NCBI RefSeq assembly: GCF_947378715.1
Contig: NZ_CANCLE010000007.1
Coordinates: forward strand, 1-48,922
DNA from: Phenylobacterium aquaticum
Lineage (GTDB): Bacteria > Pseudomonadota > Alphaproteobacteria > Caulobacterales > Caulobacteraceae
DNA length: 48,922 nucleotides
Direction of reading: 5' to 3'
Made by a program: the position numbers and the translations under genes. Shown piece after piece: positions 23,751 through 32,437 of this stretch. Position 1 is the first letter of the stretch; each line of letters starts with the position of its first letter. The notes under the pieces are model-generated. The model was not told the DNA's origin. It did no database searches and saw only the letters and a list, made by a program, of their open reading frames with translations.

Positions 23751-23915
23751 TTAGTGCGGATCGCCGTGGGGGCTGGCCTCGACCTCGGGATTGCCGCCGC
23801 CCAGTCGTGCGAGCCGACGGGCGCTCTCATCCTGGACCAGGGTGACCAGGGCCTGGCGGACCAGAGACGCGGTGTCTTCCACCCCGGTCAGCGCCTTGGC
23901 GCGGACGATCAGTTC
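23751..23915 (-). pseudogene. 5'-truncated VapB-type antitoxin remnant
   Basis: An open frame of 54 codons plus stop, read from 23915, gives ELIVRAKALTGVEDTASLVR, then QALVTLVQDESARRLARLGG. This is the helix pair and the 'ESARRLA.LGG' tail of VapB antitoxins. The first strand (MR.t..iDDe) is missing: upstream in frame reads unrelated RPGGGVARHA without a start codon. The 5' end overlaps the last codons of the next gene by 7 bases. No VapC follows; the inverted repeat sits where it should be. Confidence 0.65.
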
Positions 23916-24259
23916 CGCATGGCGAGCGACGCCACCGCCTGGGCGCGGGCCTCGCAGTCCTCGACCAGTCGCCGGGCGATCTCGCGCACCCCGGCCGGAT
24001 AGACGTCGCCGCCTGAGGAGATGTCCTCGGCCAGGACCTTCAACTCCTCAAGCGCGGTCTTCAGGGACAGCACATGCTTGTGCGCCAGTCCCCGGGCCTC
24101 GGCCTGCAGCCGCTTCACCTGGTCGGAGATCCGCTCGGGCGGCGCCGGCGGCGCTGCCGCCTCGACCAGCGCGACAGCCTCGACAACCAGGGGCGCAGGC
24201 TCGACCCGCTTGGCCCCGTTATCCGCCACCACCTTCAACGCACGTCCACGCATAGCCAT
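23909..24259 (-). CDS. Hypothetical alpha-helical protein
   Basis: 116 residues. After a basic start (MAMRGRALKVVADNGAKRVE) and an Ala/Pro linker (about 25-42), the rest is predicted helical: ERISDQVKRLQAEARGLAHK, LKTALEELKVLAEDISSGGD and AGVREIARRLVEDCEARAQA, with heptad-like spacing that could form a coiled coil. No family recognised. Its last codons overlap the VapB fragment in another frame, so its natural C-terminus may have been changed by the event that truncated vapB. Confidence 0.6.
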   Translation of the reverse strand: MAMRGRALKVVADNGAKRVEPAPLVVEAVALVEAAAPPAPPERISDQVKRLQAEARGLAHKHVLSLKTALEELKVLAEDISSGGDVYPAGVREIARRLVEDCEARAQAVASLAMRN

Positions 24260-24305
24260 AGCTCCGTATCGGCACAGGTAGCGGGGCGCGCTGCAGGATT
24301 GGGGC

Positions 24306-26543
24306 CTACTTCCGCCCCTTCCGGAACCGCTCCGCAGCCTCAGCCCGCGCCTCGGCTTTCACCCGCTTCACCGCGCTCTTGTCCACGGCCTCGCCGGGCG
24401 CCGTGAGGGCGTCGTTGGCGAATTCCAGGTCGAGCATCTTCAGGCGCTTGATCTCGTCGCGCAGGCGGGCGGCGGTCTCGAATTCGAGGTTGGAGGCGGC
24501 TTCGCGCATCCGGGCCTCCAGGTCGCGGAGGGTGGTCTTGAAGTTGTCGCCCAGGAACGGCTTGGAGCCATCCTCCGCCACGCCGACCGGCACGGTGACG
24601 CGGTCCTTCTCGTAGGGGCTCGCGAGGATCTCCTTGATCGAGGACTTGATGCTGGCGGGCGTGATGCCGTGCTCGAGGTTGTAGGCCTCCTGCTTCTCGC
24701 GCCGCCTTTGGGTCTCGGCCATGGCGCGTTCCATGGAGCCGGTGACATTGTCGGCATAGAGGATCACCCGGCCGTCGACGTTGCGGGCGGCGCGGCCGAT
24801 GGTCTGGATCAGACTGGTCTCTGAGCGCAGGAAGCCTTCCTTGTCGGCGTCGAGGATGGCGACCAGGCCGCACTCGGGAATGTCGAGGCCCTCGCGCAGC
24901 AGGTTGATGCCGATCAGGGCGTCGAAGGCGCCGAGCCGCAGGTCGCGGATGATCTCGATCCGCTCCATGGTGTCGACGTCGGAGTGCAGGTAGCGGACCC
25001 GCAGGCCCTGCTCGTGCATATATTCGGTCAGGTCCTCGGCCATCTTCTTGGTCAGGACCGTGATCAGGGAGCGGTAACCGAGCTTGTTGGTCTGGCGGAC
25101 CTGGTCGATCACGTCGTCGACCTGGCTGAAGCCGTCCTTGTGGACCGGCTTGATCTCCACCGGCGGGTCGATCAGGCCGGTGGGGCGGATCACCTGTTCG
25201 GCGAACACCCCGCCGGTCTTCTCCATCTCCCAGTTCCCCGGCGTGGCCGAGACGTGGACGGTGGCCGGGCGCATGGCCTCCCACTCCTCGAACTTCAGCG
25301 GCCGGTTGTCGATGGCCGAGGGCAGGCGGAAGCCGTACTCGGCCAGCGTGAACTTGCGGCGATAGTCGCCTCGGTACATGCCGCCGATCTGGGGCACGGT
25401 CTGGTGGCTCTCGTCGACGAACAGCAGCGCGTTCTCGGGGATATATTCGAAGAAGGTCGGCGGCGGCTCGCCGGTGCGGCGGCCGGTGAGATAGCGGCTG
25501 TAGTTCTCGATCCCGGCGCAGGAGCCGGTGGCCTGGATCATCTCCATGTCGAAGGTGGTCCGCTGCTCCAGGCGCTGGGCCTCCAGCAGCTTGCCATTGG
25601 CCACCATCCAGTCGAGGCGCTCCTTCAACTCGGCGCGGATCTGGTTGACCGCCTGGTTGAGGGTCGGGCGCGGCGTCACATAGTGGCTGTTGGCATAGAC
25701 CTTCACGGTCTCGAGGTCGGTGGTCTTCTTGCCCGTCAGCGGGTCGAACTCGGTGATGGCCTCGATCTCGTCGCCGAATAGGGACAGGCGCCAGGCGCGA
25801 TCCTCATAGTGGGCGGGGAAGATCTCGATGGTGTCGCCGCGGCGGCGGAAGGTGCCGCGCTCGAAGGCCTGGTCATTGCGCTTGTATTGCTGGGCCACCA
25901 GGTCGGCGAGCAGCTTCTTCTCGTCGATGCGGTCACCCACCGACAGGCTGAAGGTCATGGCCGTATAGGTCTCGACCGAGCCGATGCCGTAGATGCAGGA
26001 GACCGAGGCGACGACGATGACATCGTCGCGCTCCAGGATCGCCCGGGTCGCCGAGTGGCGCATGCGGTCGATCTGCTCGTTTATCGAGGAGTCCTTCTCG
26101 ATGTAGGTGTCGGTGCGCGGGACATAGGCCTCCGGCTGGTAATAGTCGTAGTATGAGACGAAGAACTCGACCGCGTTCTCCGGGAAGAAGCTCTTGAATT
26201 CGCTGTAGAGCTGGGCGGCCAGGGTCTTGTTGGGGGCCAGGATCAGGGCCGGGCGCTGGGTCTGTTCGATGACCTTGGCCATGGTGAAGGTCTTGCCGGA
26301 GCCGGTGACGCCCAAGAGCACCTGGTCGTGCTCGCGGCCCTCCAGGCCGGCCACCAGCTCGGCGATGGCGGTGGGCTGGTCGCCGGCCGGCTCATAGTCG
26401 CTGACCAGCTTGAACACCCGCCCGCCCTCGGACTTGGCCGGCCGCGCAGGGCGGTGCGGCGTCCACAGCATGGGCGTCGTGGCCTCGTCATAGTCGAAGA
26501 CAGCGGGCGCCTCGGTGACGCCGGACGTGGGGGAACGGGACAT
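24306..26543 (-). CDS. uvrB: Excinuclease ABC subunit B
   Basis: 745 residues, slightly long because of a 40-residue N-terminal extension before VFKLVSDYEPAGDQPTAIAE. Walker A GVTGSGKT is at 78-85. The beta-hairpin that probes DNA is in YYDYYQPEAYVPRTDTYIEK. Helicase motifs V-VI appear as LLREGLDIPE and TIGRAARN. A UvrC-binding UVR domain is in LRDLEARMREAASNLEFETA, then ARLRDEIKRLKML. UvrB verifies damage in nucleotide excision repair. It is monocistronic; an SOS box was not identified in the 125-base upstream gap. Confidence 0.97.
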   Translation of the reverse strand: MSRSPTSGVTEAPAVFDYDEATTPMLWTPHRPARPAKSEGGRVFKLVSDYEPAGDQPTAIAELVAGLEGREHDQVLLGVTGSGKTFTMAKVIEQTQRPALILAPNKTLAAQLYSEFKSFFPENAVEFFVSYYDYYQPEAYVPRTDTYIEKDSSINEQIDRMRHSATRAILERDDVIVVASVSCIYGIGSVETYTAMTFSLSVGDRIDEKKLLADLVAQQYKRNDQAFERGTFRRRGDTIEIFPAHYEDRAWRLSLFGDEIEAITEFDPLTGKKTTDLETVKVYANSHYVTPRPTLNQAVNQIRAELKERLDWMVANGKLLEAQRLEQRTTFDMEMIQATGSCAGIENYSRYLTGRRTGEPPPTFFEYIPENALLFVDESHQTVPQIGGMYRGDYRRKFTLAEYGFRLPSAIDNRPLKFEEWEAMRPATVHVSATPGNWEMEKTGGVFAEQVIRPTGLIDPPVEIKPVHKDGFSQVDDVIDQVRQTNKLGYRSLITVLTKKMAEDLTEYMHEQGLRVRYLHSDVDTMERIEIIRDLRLGAFDALIGINLLREGLDIPECGLVAILDADKEGFLRSETSLIQTIGRAARNVDGRVILYADNVTGSMERAMAETQRRREKQEAYNLEHGITPASIKSSIKEILASPYEKDRVTVPVGVAEDGSKPFLGDNFKTTLRDLEARMREAASNLEFETAARLRDEIKRLKMLDLEFANDALTAPGEAVDKSAVKRVKAEARAEAAERFRKGRK

Positions 26544-26632
26544 GAACCTGAACCTAGGTGGCTTGCTGGCCGGACGCTAGGGGCGCGGCGTGTCAGGAGC
26601 TGTCAGCAGGGTGGTTTGGTGGCGGCTGCAAA

Positions 26633-26656
26633 GCTCCTCCCCCAGCGGGGGAGCAG
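26633..26656. repeat. Short palindromic REP-like element
   Basis: TCCCCC-AGC-GGGGGA (26638-26652) is a perfect small hairpin inside GCTCCTCCCCC...GGGGGAGC. A weaker cousin, GTCCTCCCC...GCGGGGGCGC, occurs near 20318-20337 before the thiolase gene. Such CCTCCCC hairpins are often dispersed in GC-rich genomes. It separates the DsbA-like gene from uvrB; no T-run follows it, so a terminator role is weak. Confidence 0.35.
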
Positions 26657-26668
26657 CGGGTCTCTGGT

Positions 26669-27298
26669 CTACTTCTTCTTCCCGGGCTTGCGGGCCTGGG
26701 CGATGGCGGTGTCGAGCTGGTCGAGGGTCATGACGCCTTCCTGGGCCTTCACGCCGTTGACATAGAAGGTCGGGGTGGCGTTGACGCCCTTGTCGATGCT
26801 GGTCTGGACCCGGGTCTCCAGGGCCTGGATCTGGTCCTGGTTGGCCAGGCAGGCCTTGACCGCGTCCTCATCCAGGCCGCCGAGCTTGCCGGCGGCCAGC
26901 AGCGGGGTCCTGAGGTCCTCCTTCTCGTACATCTCCGCCTGGGAGCGGAAGAAGGCGTCGACCACCTTGAAATAGCTGGCCGGCCCGGCGCAGCGGGCGA
27001 CCAGGAAGCCGGCGGCGGCGATGTTCTCCGGCGGGGTCAGGTACTCGTGCAGCACGTAGCGCACCTTGCCGGTGTCGACATATTTGGCCTTGAAGCCCGG
27101 GAAGATCTCATTGTTGAAGTGGGCGCAGTGGGTGCAGCTGAGCGAGGCGTACTCGTCGATCACCACCTTGGCCTTGGGATTGCCCATGGCCATGTCCTGG
27201 GCGGCCGGCGGTGCGGCCGGCGCGGGCTTGGGCGCGGCGGCCTGGCCGCTGGAGGCGGCGAGGGCGGCGACGGCGAGGGCGATAAGGGCTGAGCGCAA
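26669..27298 (-). CDS. Exported DsbA-like thiol oxidoreductase
   Basis: 209 residues from a TTG at 27298, chosen because it opens a clean signal peptide (RSALIALAVAALAASSGQAA). A longer reading adds 27 unlikely residues. The thioredoxin fold has C55-T-H-C58 (SLSCTHCAHFNNEIFPGFKA) and a cis-Pro loop in VNATPTFYVNGVK. This fits the DsbA/BdbD group ('thioredoxin_4') that makes or shuffles disulfides in the periplasm; no DsbB is seen here. A Pro/Ala linker (21-35) joins the signal and the domain. Confidence 0.85.
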   Translation of the reverse strand: MRSALIALAVAALAASSGQAAAPKPAPAAPPAAQDMAMGNPKAKVVIDEYASLSCTHCAHFNNEIFPGFKAKYVDTGKVRYVLHEYLTPPENIAAAGFLVARCAGPASYFKVVDAFFRSQAEMYEKEDLRTPLLAAGKLGGLDEDAVKACLANQDQIQALETRVQTSIDKGVNATPTFYVNGVKAQEGVMTLDQLDTAIAQARKPGKKK

Positions 27299-27645
27299 GG
27301 GGCGGTCCTGACGACGGGGAGGCGTTGCGGTTTCCCTACGCGCTCCAGCGGGGCTGTAAAACCCCGGTCGTCCGGTCAATCCGCCGCCCGAGGCCCGCCA
27401 CGATCCTTGATCGCCATGATGACCGTAAGAAGGCGGCCTGCCGTCAGAACACGCCGTGCGCGCCGGTCGCGACGATGGCGATGACGGCGGCCAGTGTCAG
27501 GGCCGCGAGGACCAGATGCGCCAAGGCGTCGCTCTCCCAGGTTCGTTTCCAAGGGCTACGAATCTAGCGACCGTCCGGATGCGCGCATGACGCACTTGGA
27601 CTAGACGCTGCAACCTTGGAGGCGACCTTGGGAGAGCGCCCCGGA
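27299..27645. other. 347-base gap; at most one tiny membrane ORF
   Basis: The stretch between the DsbA-like start and the small lipoprotein stop has no clear gene. One possible minus-strand micro-ORF (TTG 27524 to stop 27444, 26 residues) would encode a single membrane helix, LAHLVLAALTLAAVIAIVAT. A GGGAGAG lies 9 bases upstream, but such ORFs arise easily by chance in this composition. Confidence 0.3.
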
Positions 27646-27834
27646 TCAGTGGTGGGGGTCGACCGTCTTGCTGACCACCGTGCCCACGGCGGCGCCTGCG
27701 GCCGCGCCGACGGGGCCGCCCAGGACGGCGCCGGTCACCGCGCCGGTGGCCGCGCGCTGTTCGACATTGTGGCCACAGGCCGAGAGGGTCAGGGCCAGTC
27801 CGGCGACGGCCAGCAGGCCAAGGGTCTTGCGCAT
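27646..27834 (-). CDS. Small glycine-zipper lipoprotein
   Basis: 62 residues from ATG at 27834. The signal peptide ends with the lipobox LSAC (MRKTLGLLAVAGLALTLSAC), so the mature protein is only about 43 residues. The rest is a glycine-zipper helix (AVTGAVLGGPVGAAAGAAVG), as in OsmB/YMGG-like proteins, ending SKTVDPHH. Such peptides sit in the outer or inner membrane and often respond to envelope stress. It is divergent from the SleB-type hydrolase gene. Confidence 0.75.
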   Translation of the reverse strand: MRKTLGLLAVAGLALTLSACGHNVEQRAATGAVTGAVLGGPVGAAAGAAVGTVVSKTVDPHH

Positions 27835-27913
27835 GGATTTTCTCCGCGAATTGAAAGGCTCGCCCTGTCCAACGGCGCTGTGCAGCCGAGGTTCCCGATC
27901 GACGTGGTTAAGC

Positions 27914-27922
27914 TTATCCACA
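27914..27922. promoter_or_regulatory. Perfect DnaA-box sequence (TTATCCACA)
   Basis: TTATCCACA occurs once in the 285-base gap 27835-28119 between the small lipoprotein and the SleB-type hydrolase, about 80 bases upstream of the lipoprotein ATG. DnaA also works as a transcription factor in Caulobacter. A single box can occur by chance. Nothing else in the gap is identifiable. Confidence 0.3.
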
Positions 27923-28119
27923 TGAAAATTCATGCTGCAGCGCAATACCGGGTTGCGAATCTGCAGCGCTTTGGTCATAAGCACCTCAACTTCGCCGTAG
28001 CTTGTCTTTCCACGTGTATCGGACAGGCCCGTTTTCGACCGCCGCCAGCAAGAGCAGGGGCCGTTGAACACAACGATGTCGGGGGGCGCCAATGCCCTCG
28101 CCACACGGGATTCTCACCT

Positions 28120-29259
28120 TTGACATCTACCTTCCAGACGCGCGCCGATTGGCGTGCGCTGACCAGCGCCGCTTTGATCGGCTCGGGCATCGGCCTGGGC
28201 CTCGGCGCCGCCTATCTCGCGGGCGGAATGGCCCGCGCCGCCACGGACCATGCCCGCGCCTCGCGCATCGCCGAGGCCGCCGCAGGCGGATTCTCCGAGA
28301 CCGTCCTGCAGCACGAGGCCGCCGCCATGGCCCCGGGCGTCCTGCGGATCGCGCGGGCTCATGACCCCTTCACCGTCGCCGGCTCGGCCGAGCGCGACCG
28401 CCAGAGCGCCATTCTCGCCGAGCGGCTGGAGCGCCAGGTCACCGACGACCGGCCGATCCAGTCGGCCCTGTTCCTGCGCGCCGCCTTCGGCTCGCCCTTC
28501 ATGCCCGCCGCCGCGCCTTTCCACCTGACCGGGGCGCTGGACAGCTCGCGTGAGCTCGATTGCCTGACCCAGGCGGTGTATTTCGAGGCCCGGGGCGAAG
28601 GCGCCGCCGGCCAGGCCGCCGTCGCCCAGGTGGTGCTGAACCGCGTGCGCTCGCCCGCCTTCCCCAAGACCGTCTGCGGCGTGGTGTTCCAGGGCGCGGC
28701 CCGAGGCGTCAGCTGCCAGTTCAGCTTCGCCTGCGACGGCTCGATGCGCCGGGGCCGTGAGCCAGACGCCTGGAACCGCGCCGAGCGCGTGGCCGCGCGC
28801 GCCCTGTCCGGCAGCGTGATGGCTGCGGTCGGCAACGCCACCCACTTCCACACCATCAATGTGGCCCCGGCCTGGGGACCGCACCTGTTGCGCGTCGCCC
28901 AGGTGGGTCTGCACGTGTTCTATCGGTTCGGCGGCGGGGTGAGCCCGCAGACCTTCCTGGCCGAGGCGGAAGCCAGCGCGCCGGAACAGACCAGCCAGCC
29001 GATGTTCGCCAGCCTGGCCCAGGGCGGCCAGCCGACCAGCGGGCCGACCGACTACCGCCTGGCTTCAGCGGTGATCACCGAGGCGCCTGCCGGCGCGCCG
29101 GCGGCTCTAACGGGCCCGGCCGGCTCCGGCTCCGGGACCGCCGACAGCAAGGCCACCGCCTCCGCCGCCGACGCGCCCAAGCCGGCGCGGCTGACGCCGA
29201 CCTCGGCGGTGCGGCCCGCCGACCAGCCCGTCAAAGCGCCCGCTTCATCTGCTTCCTGA
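28120..29259 (+). CDS. SleB-type cell wall hydrolase
   Basis: 379 residues from a TTG at 28120; there is no better in-frame ATG, so the start is uncertain. An N-terminal membrane segment (LIGSGIGLGLGAAYLAGGMA) anchors it. The hydrolase_2 (SleB) domain is at about 150-265: CLTQAVYFEARGEGAAGQAA, VAQVVLNRVRSPAFPKTVCG, VVFQGA, SCQFSFACDG and ATHFHTINVAPAW. The Glu in YFEARGE is the likely catalytic acid. SleB enzymes cut peptidoglycan glycan strands. The C-terminal third is Ala/Pro-rich and disordered. Its last 29 bases overlap the convergent SDR gene. A paralogue is at 42036. Confidence 0.82.
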   Translation: MTSTFQTRADWRALTSAALIGSGIGLGLGAAYLAGGMARAATDHARASRIAEAAAGGFSETVLQHEAAAMAPGVLRIARAHDPFTVAGSAERDRQSAILAERLERQVTDDRPIQSALFLRAAFGSPFMPAAAPFHLTGALDSSRELDCLTQAVYFEARGEGAAGQAAVAQVVLNRVRSPAFPKTVCGVVFQGAARGVSCQFSFACDGSMRRGREPDAWNRAERVAARALSGSVMAAVGNATHFHTINVAPAWGPHLLRVAQVGLHVFYRFGGGVSPQTFLAEAEASAPEQTSQPMFASLAQGGQPTSGPTDYRLASAVITEAPAGAPAALTGPAGSGSGTADSKATASAADAPKPARLTPTSAVRPADQPVKAPASSAS

Positions 29260-30034
29260 TCAGGTTGGGGAAGAAGCGGGTCATGAACCGGACCTGCTTA
29301 CCCCGGTCGCCGACGATATATTCCAGCGCCTGGCCCTGGCTGGCCTCCCAGATCACCTGGGCGGCGTCCTGCGGCGTGTAGACCACGTGGCCGCCGTCCT
29401 TGACGGCGTCGCGGATGGTGCGGTTCGAGCGCTCGGCCCCGGCGTCCAGGATCGGTGTCTCCACGAACCAGGGCATGACACAGGCGACCCCCACGCCGAA
29501 GCGGGCGAACTCCGCGTCCAGCGCCTGGGACAGGCCGCGCACCGCGAACTTGGTGGCGGCGTAGATCGACATCTGGGGTGAGCCGAACAGGCCGGCGCAG
29601 GAGGCGATATTGATCAGCCGCGAGCCCGGTGTGGCGCGCAGCAGGTCGAGCGCGGCGCGGGCCCCGTGGATCACGCCCTTCACATTGATATCGATCTGCA
29701 GGTCGAGATCGGCCTCGGACTGTTCCTCCAGCCAGCCGAACCGGGCGATGCCGGCATTGTTGACCAGCAGGTCCAGCCGCCCGCCGCTGGCCTTGGCGAA
29801 GGCGGCGAGGGCCTTGTCCCATTCGGGCCGCTTGCGCACATCCAGGTTCAGCACCACGCCATTGCCGGGTCCGATCTCGGCCAATGCCGCCTTGGCGCCC
29901 GGCTGGTCGATATCGGCGATCCCGACGAAGAAGCCTTCGGCGGCGAAGCGCTTGGCGGCGGCGAGCCCGATGCCGCTGGCGGCTCCGGTGATGAAGACGC
30001 AGCGGCGTCCCTCGGCCTTGGCGGCGACAGCCAT
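29231..30034 (-). CDS. Short-chain dehydrogenase/reductase
   Basis: 267 residues. The Rossmann nucleotide loop is TGAASGIG (near residue 16); LVNNAGIARFG and ASCAGLFGSPQMSIYAATK contain the Asn and the Tyr-x-x-x-Lys catalytic pair, with the catalytic serine replaced or shifted to the S-C-A region. IADID after strand 2 suggests NAD rather than NADP preference. The substrate is unknown; the C-terminal basic tail (FFPNLIRKQMKRAL) is of the type seen in lipid- or retinol-like SDRs. It stands alone. Confidence 0.88.
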   Translation of the reverse strand: MAVAAKAEGRRCVFITGAASGIGLAAAKRFAAEGFFVGIADIDQPGAKAALAEIGPGNGVVLNLDVRKRPEWDKALAAFAKASGGRLDLLVNNAGIARFGWLEEQSEADLDLQIDINVKGVIHGARAALDLLRATPGSRLINIASCAGLFGSPQMSIYAATKFAVRGLSQALDAEFARFGVGVACVMPWFVETPILDAGAERSNRTIRDAVKDGGHVVYTPQDAAQVIWEASQGQALEYIVGDRGKQVRFMTRFFPNLIRKQMKRAL

Positions 30035-30173
30035 GATCCCGGTCCTTCCGTGGGCGGCGCCTTGGCCGCGCCTTTGTCTGTGATTAGCCCCGGTCGACCT
30101 TGCGGCTGAACCTGGGCGTGCGAATGCTGATCGAACAGGTTGACGGACGGTCAGGTCAAGGAACGAGGACGCG

Positions 30174-30737
30174 ATGACGAAGACGGAACGCCATGCCGAA
30201 CTGGCCCAGCAGCTGCTGGCCTGTGACTACGACGCCCTGACGCCGGTGCAGCGCAGCGTCATCGACCTGATCGCCACCGAGGCGCCCAGCGCGCTCAACC
30301 CCGCCCTGAAGAGCGATGATCGCAGCTTCTGGGACCGCACCGCCGACCGGGTGGCGCAGATCGGCGGGTCCTGGAGCTTCATCTTCGGCTTCTTCCTGGC
30401 CCTGGCCCTGTGGATCAGCTGGAACGTGGGGACCCGGGTCTTCGGCCTGTCCTTCGATCCCTATCCCTTCATCTTCCTGAACCTGATGCTGTCCATGCTG
30501 GCGGCGATCCAGGCGCCGGTGATCATGATGAGCCAGAACCGTCAGGCCGATCGCGATCGTGAGGCCGCCGAGCACGACTATCTGGTCAATCTGCGGGCCG
30601 AGCTGGAGATCATGCACCTGCACGACAAGGTCGACGCCCTGCGCGACAAGGAGATGATGCAGATGATCAAGCGCCAGAACGAGACCCTGAAGCTGCTGCG
30701 CAAGGAAGTGGCCGCCCTGGCGGCGGCGAAGGCTTAG
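30174..30737 (+). CDS. DUF1003 membrane protein
   Basis: 187 residues. DUF1003 is plain: DRTADRVAQIGGSWSFIFGF, two membrane helices (FFLALALWISWNV and IFLNLMLSMLAAIQAPVIM), DPYPFIFLNL and MMSQNRQADRDR. The N-terminal 50 residues are a soluble helical region, and the C-terminal half (about 125-185) is a long charged helix (EIMHLHDKVDALRDKEMMQM) probably forming a coiled coil. The family's function is unknown. Its 3' end overlaps the convergent GlxA-type gene by 4 bases. Confidence 0.88.
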   Translation: MTKTERHAELAQQLLACDYDALTPVQRSVIDLIATEAPSALNPALKSDDRSFWDRTADRVAQIGGSWSFIFGFFLALALWISWNVGTRVFGLSFDPYPFIFLNLMLSMLAAIQAPVIMMSQNRQADRDREAAEHDYLVNLRAELEIMHLHDKVDALRDKEMMQMIKRQNETLKLLRKEVAALAAAKA

Positions 30738-31666
30738 CTTCGCGCGGTTCTGCGCAAGGCCTGGGGCGGTTGGCCGAAGGCGCGGATGAAGGCGCGGCGC
30801 ATGCGTTCGGGATCGCCGAAGCCCGCGGTCTCGGCGATGCGGTCTATGGGGTCGGCGGAGCCCTCGACCCGCTCGCGGGCGGTCTCCAGCCTCAGGCGCT
30901 CGACGGCCTTGGCCGGGGTCATGCCGGTCTCGGCGGCGAAGGCGCGGGCGAAGTTGCGCGCGCTCATGGCGGCCTGATCGGCGAGGCGCTCGACGGTGAG
31001 GGGTTCGGCGAGCCGGGGCCGCATCCAGTCCAGCAGTTCGGCGAAGCGCCCGGCCCGGCCGCCCATCTCGATCAAGGCCGAGAACTGCGACTGGCCGCCC
31101 GGGCGGCGGTGATAGACCACCAGTTGCTGGGCGACGCGGCGGGCGATGTCTTCGCCCAGGTCCTGGGCGATCAAGGCGAGGGCGAGGTCGATGCCGGCGG
31201 TGATGCCGGCCGAGGTCCAGACGTCGCCGTCGCGGGTGTAGATGCGGTCGGGCTCCAGCCGCACCTTGGGATAGCGCCTGGCGAAGTCCTGGGTCCGCTC
31301 CCAGTGGGTGGTGGCGCGCTTGCCGTCCAGCAGTCCGGCCTCGGCGAGGATATAGGCGCCGGAGCAGACGCTGGTGGTGCGCCGGGGCGTCAGCGCCCGC
31401 AGCCAGGCGATCAGCACCGGGTGCAGGGCGGCGGGCCGCGTGCCCTCGCCACCGGAGACGATGACGGTGTCGAGCGGACCCTCCAGCGGGCCAGCGCTCA
31501 TCAGGGCGCCGCAGGAGCTGCGCACCAGGCCGGGCTCGGCGGCCATGATCCGCAGCTCATAGGTCCCAGGGACATAGCGGGCCGCGATCTCGAAGGCGGC
31601 CAGGGGGCCGGTGGCGTCGAGGATCTGGAAGTCCGGGAAGATCACGAAGCCCAGCTGGCGGGTCAT
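30734..31666 (-). CDS. GlxA-type AraC regulator with DJ-1/PfpI domain
   Basis: 310 residues from ATG at 31666. Residues about 4-185 are a DJ-1/PfpI (type 1 glutamine amidotransferase-like) domain with FPDFQILDATGPLAAFEIAA, VSGGEG, and C101 in TSVCSGAYILAEAGLLDG. Residues about 205-305 are an AraC-type double helix-turn-helix (LTVERLADQAAMSARNFARA and IDRIAETAGFGDPERMRRAF). Such GlxA regulators sense small molecules through the N-terminal domain. Divergent from the inhA-like gene by 81 bases; it probably controls the two DJ-1 genes. Confidence 0.92.
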   Translation of the reverse strand: MTRQLGFVIFPDFQILDATGPLAAFEIAARYVPGTYELRIMAAEPGLVRSSCGALMSAGPLEGPLDTVIVSGGEGTRPAALHPVLIAWLRALTPRRTTSVCSGAYILAEAGLLDGKRATTHWERTQDFARRYPKVRLEPDRIYTRDGDVWTSAGITAGIDLALALIAQDLGEDIARRVAQQLVVYHRRPGGQSQFSALIEMGGRAGRFAELLDWMRPRLAEPLTVERLADQAAMSARNFARAFAAETGMTPAKAVERLRLETARERVEGSADPIDRIAETAGFGDPERMRRAFIRAFGQPPQALRRTARS

Positions 31667-31747
31667 GGCGTCTTTCGAGGGAAGAATGGCATTTCCGCCA
31701 GACCCTAGGCCTGCCACCCTTGGCGCGTCAAATCCCAGGAGGTTCCC

Positions 31748-32437
31748 ATGGCCGAGCTGATCATCGTCATCCCGATCTATCCCGAGGTCACCCACCTCGA
31801 CTTCACCGGCCCGCACCAGGTGTTCTCGCGCATCCCCGGCGCCAAGGTGATCGTCGCCTCCAAGGGCGGGGTCGATATCGAGGGCGATGGCCTGGTGTTC
31901 ACCCGGCTGACCGACCTGGCCGACATCCCGCGCTGCGACGTGATCTGCGTGCCCGGCGGGTTCGGGACCACGGCGGCCATGCTGGACGAGGCCTATATGG
32001 CCGAGGTCACCCGGCTGGCGGCGGGCGCCAAGTACTTGACCAGCGTCTGCACCGGCTCGCTGATCCTGGCGGCGACCGGCTTGATCACCGGCAAGCGGGC
32101 GGCCTGCCATTGGGCCTGGCGCGACATGCTGAAGCCGTTCGGCGTGATCGTCGACGAGGCCCGGGTGGTGCGCGACGGCAATGTCATCACCGGGGGCGGG
32201 GTGACGGCGGGGCTCGACTTCGCCTTCGTCATGGCCGCCGAACTGGCCGGCGAGACCCTGGCGCAGTCGGTGCAGCTGGGCCTGGAATATTCCCCCGCGC
32301 CGCCGTTCAACGCCGGCCGGCCTGAGACCGCCCCGCCGGAGATCGTGGCGGCCGTGCGCCAGCGCATGGAGGCCTCCGGCGCGGGCCGCATGGCCGCCGC
32401 CGAGGAGGCCGCGCGCCGGCTGAAGGTCCGGGCATGA
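31748..32437 (+). CDS. DJ-1/PfpI protein, isonitrile hydratase-like
   Basis: 229 residues, nearly the length of Pseudomonas isonitrile hydratase InhA (228). The key residues line up as I recall them: D18 in THLDFTGP and C101-T102 in TSVCTGSLILAATGLITGKR. GFGTT and the segment CHWAWRDMLKPFGV are also typical. InhA turns isonitriles into N-formamides. Related DJ-1 proteins have other roles, so the substrate needs support. GGAGG sits 4 bases before the ATG. The next gene overlaps by 4 bases, so they are co-translated. Confidence 0.78.
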   Translation: MAELIIVIPIYPEVTHLDFTGPHQVFSRIPGAKVIVASKGGVDIEGDGLVFTRLTDLADIPRCDVICVPGGFGTTAAMLDEAYMAEVTRLAAGAKYLTSVCTGSLILAATGLITGKRAACHWAWRDMLKPFGVIVDEARVVRDGNVITGGGVTAGLDFAFVMAAELAGETLAQSVQLGLEYSPAPPFNAGRPETAPPEIVAAVRQRMEASGAGRMAAAEEAARRLKVRA

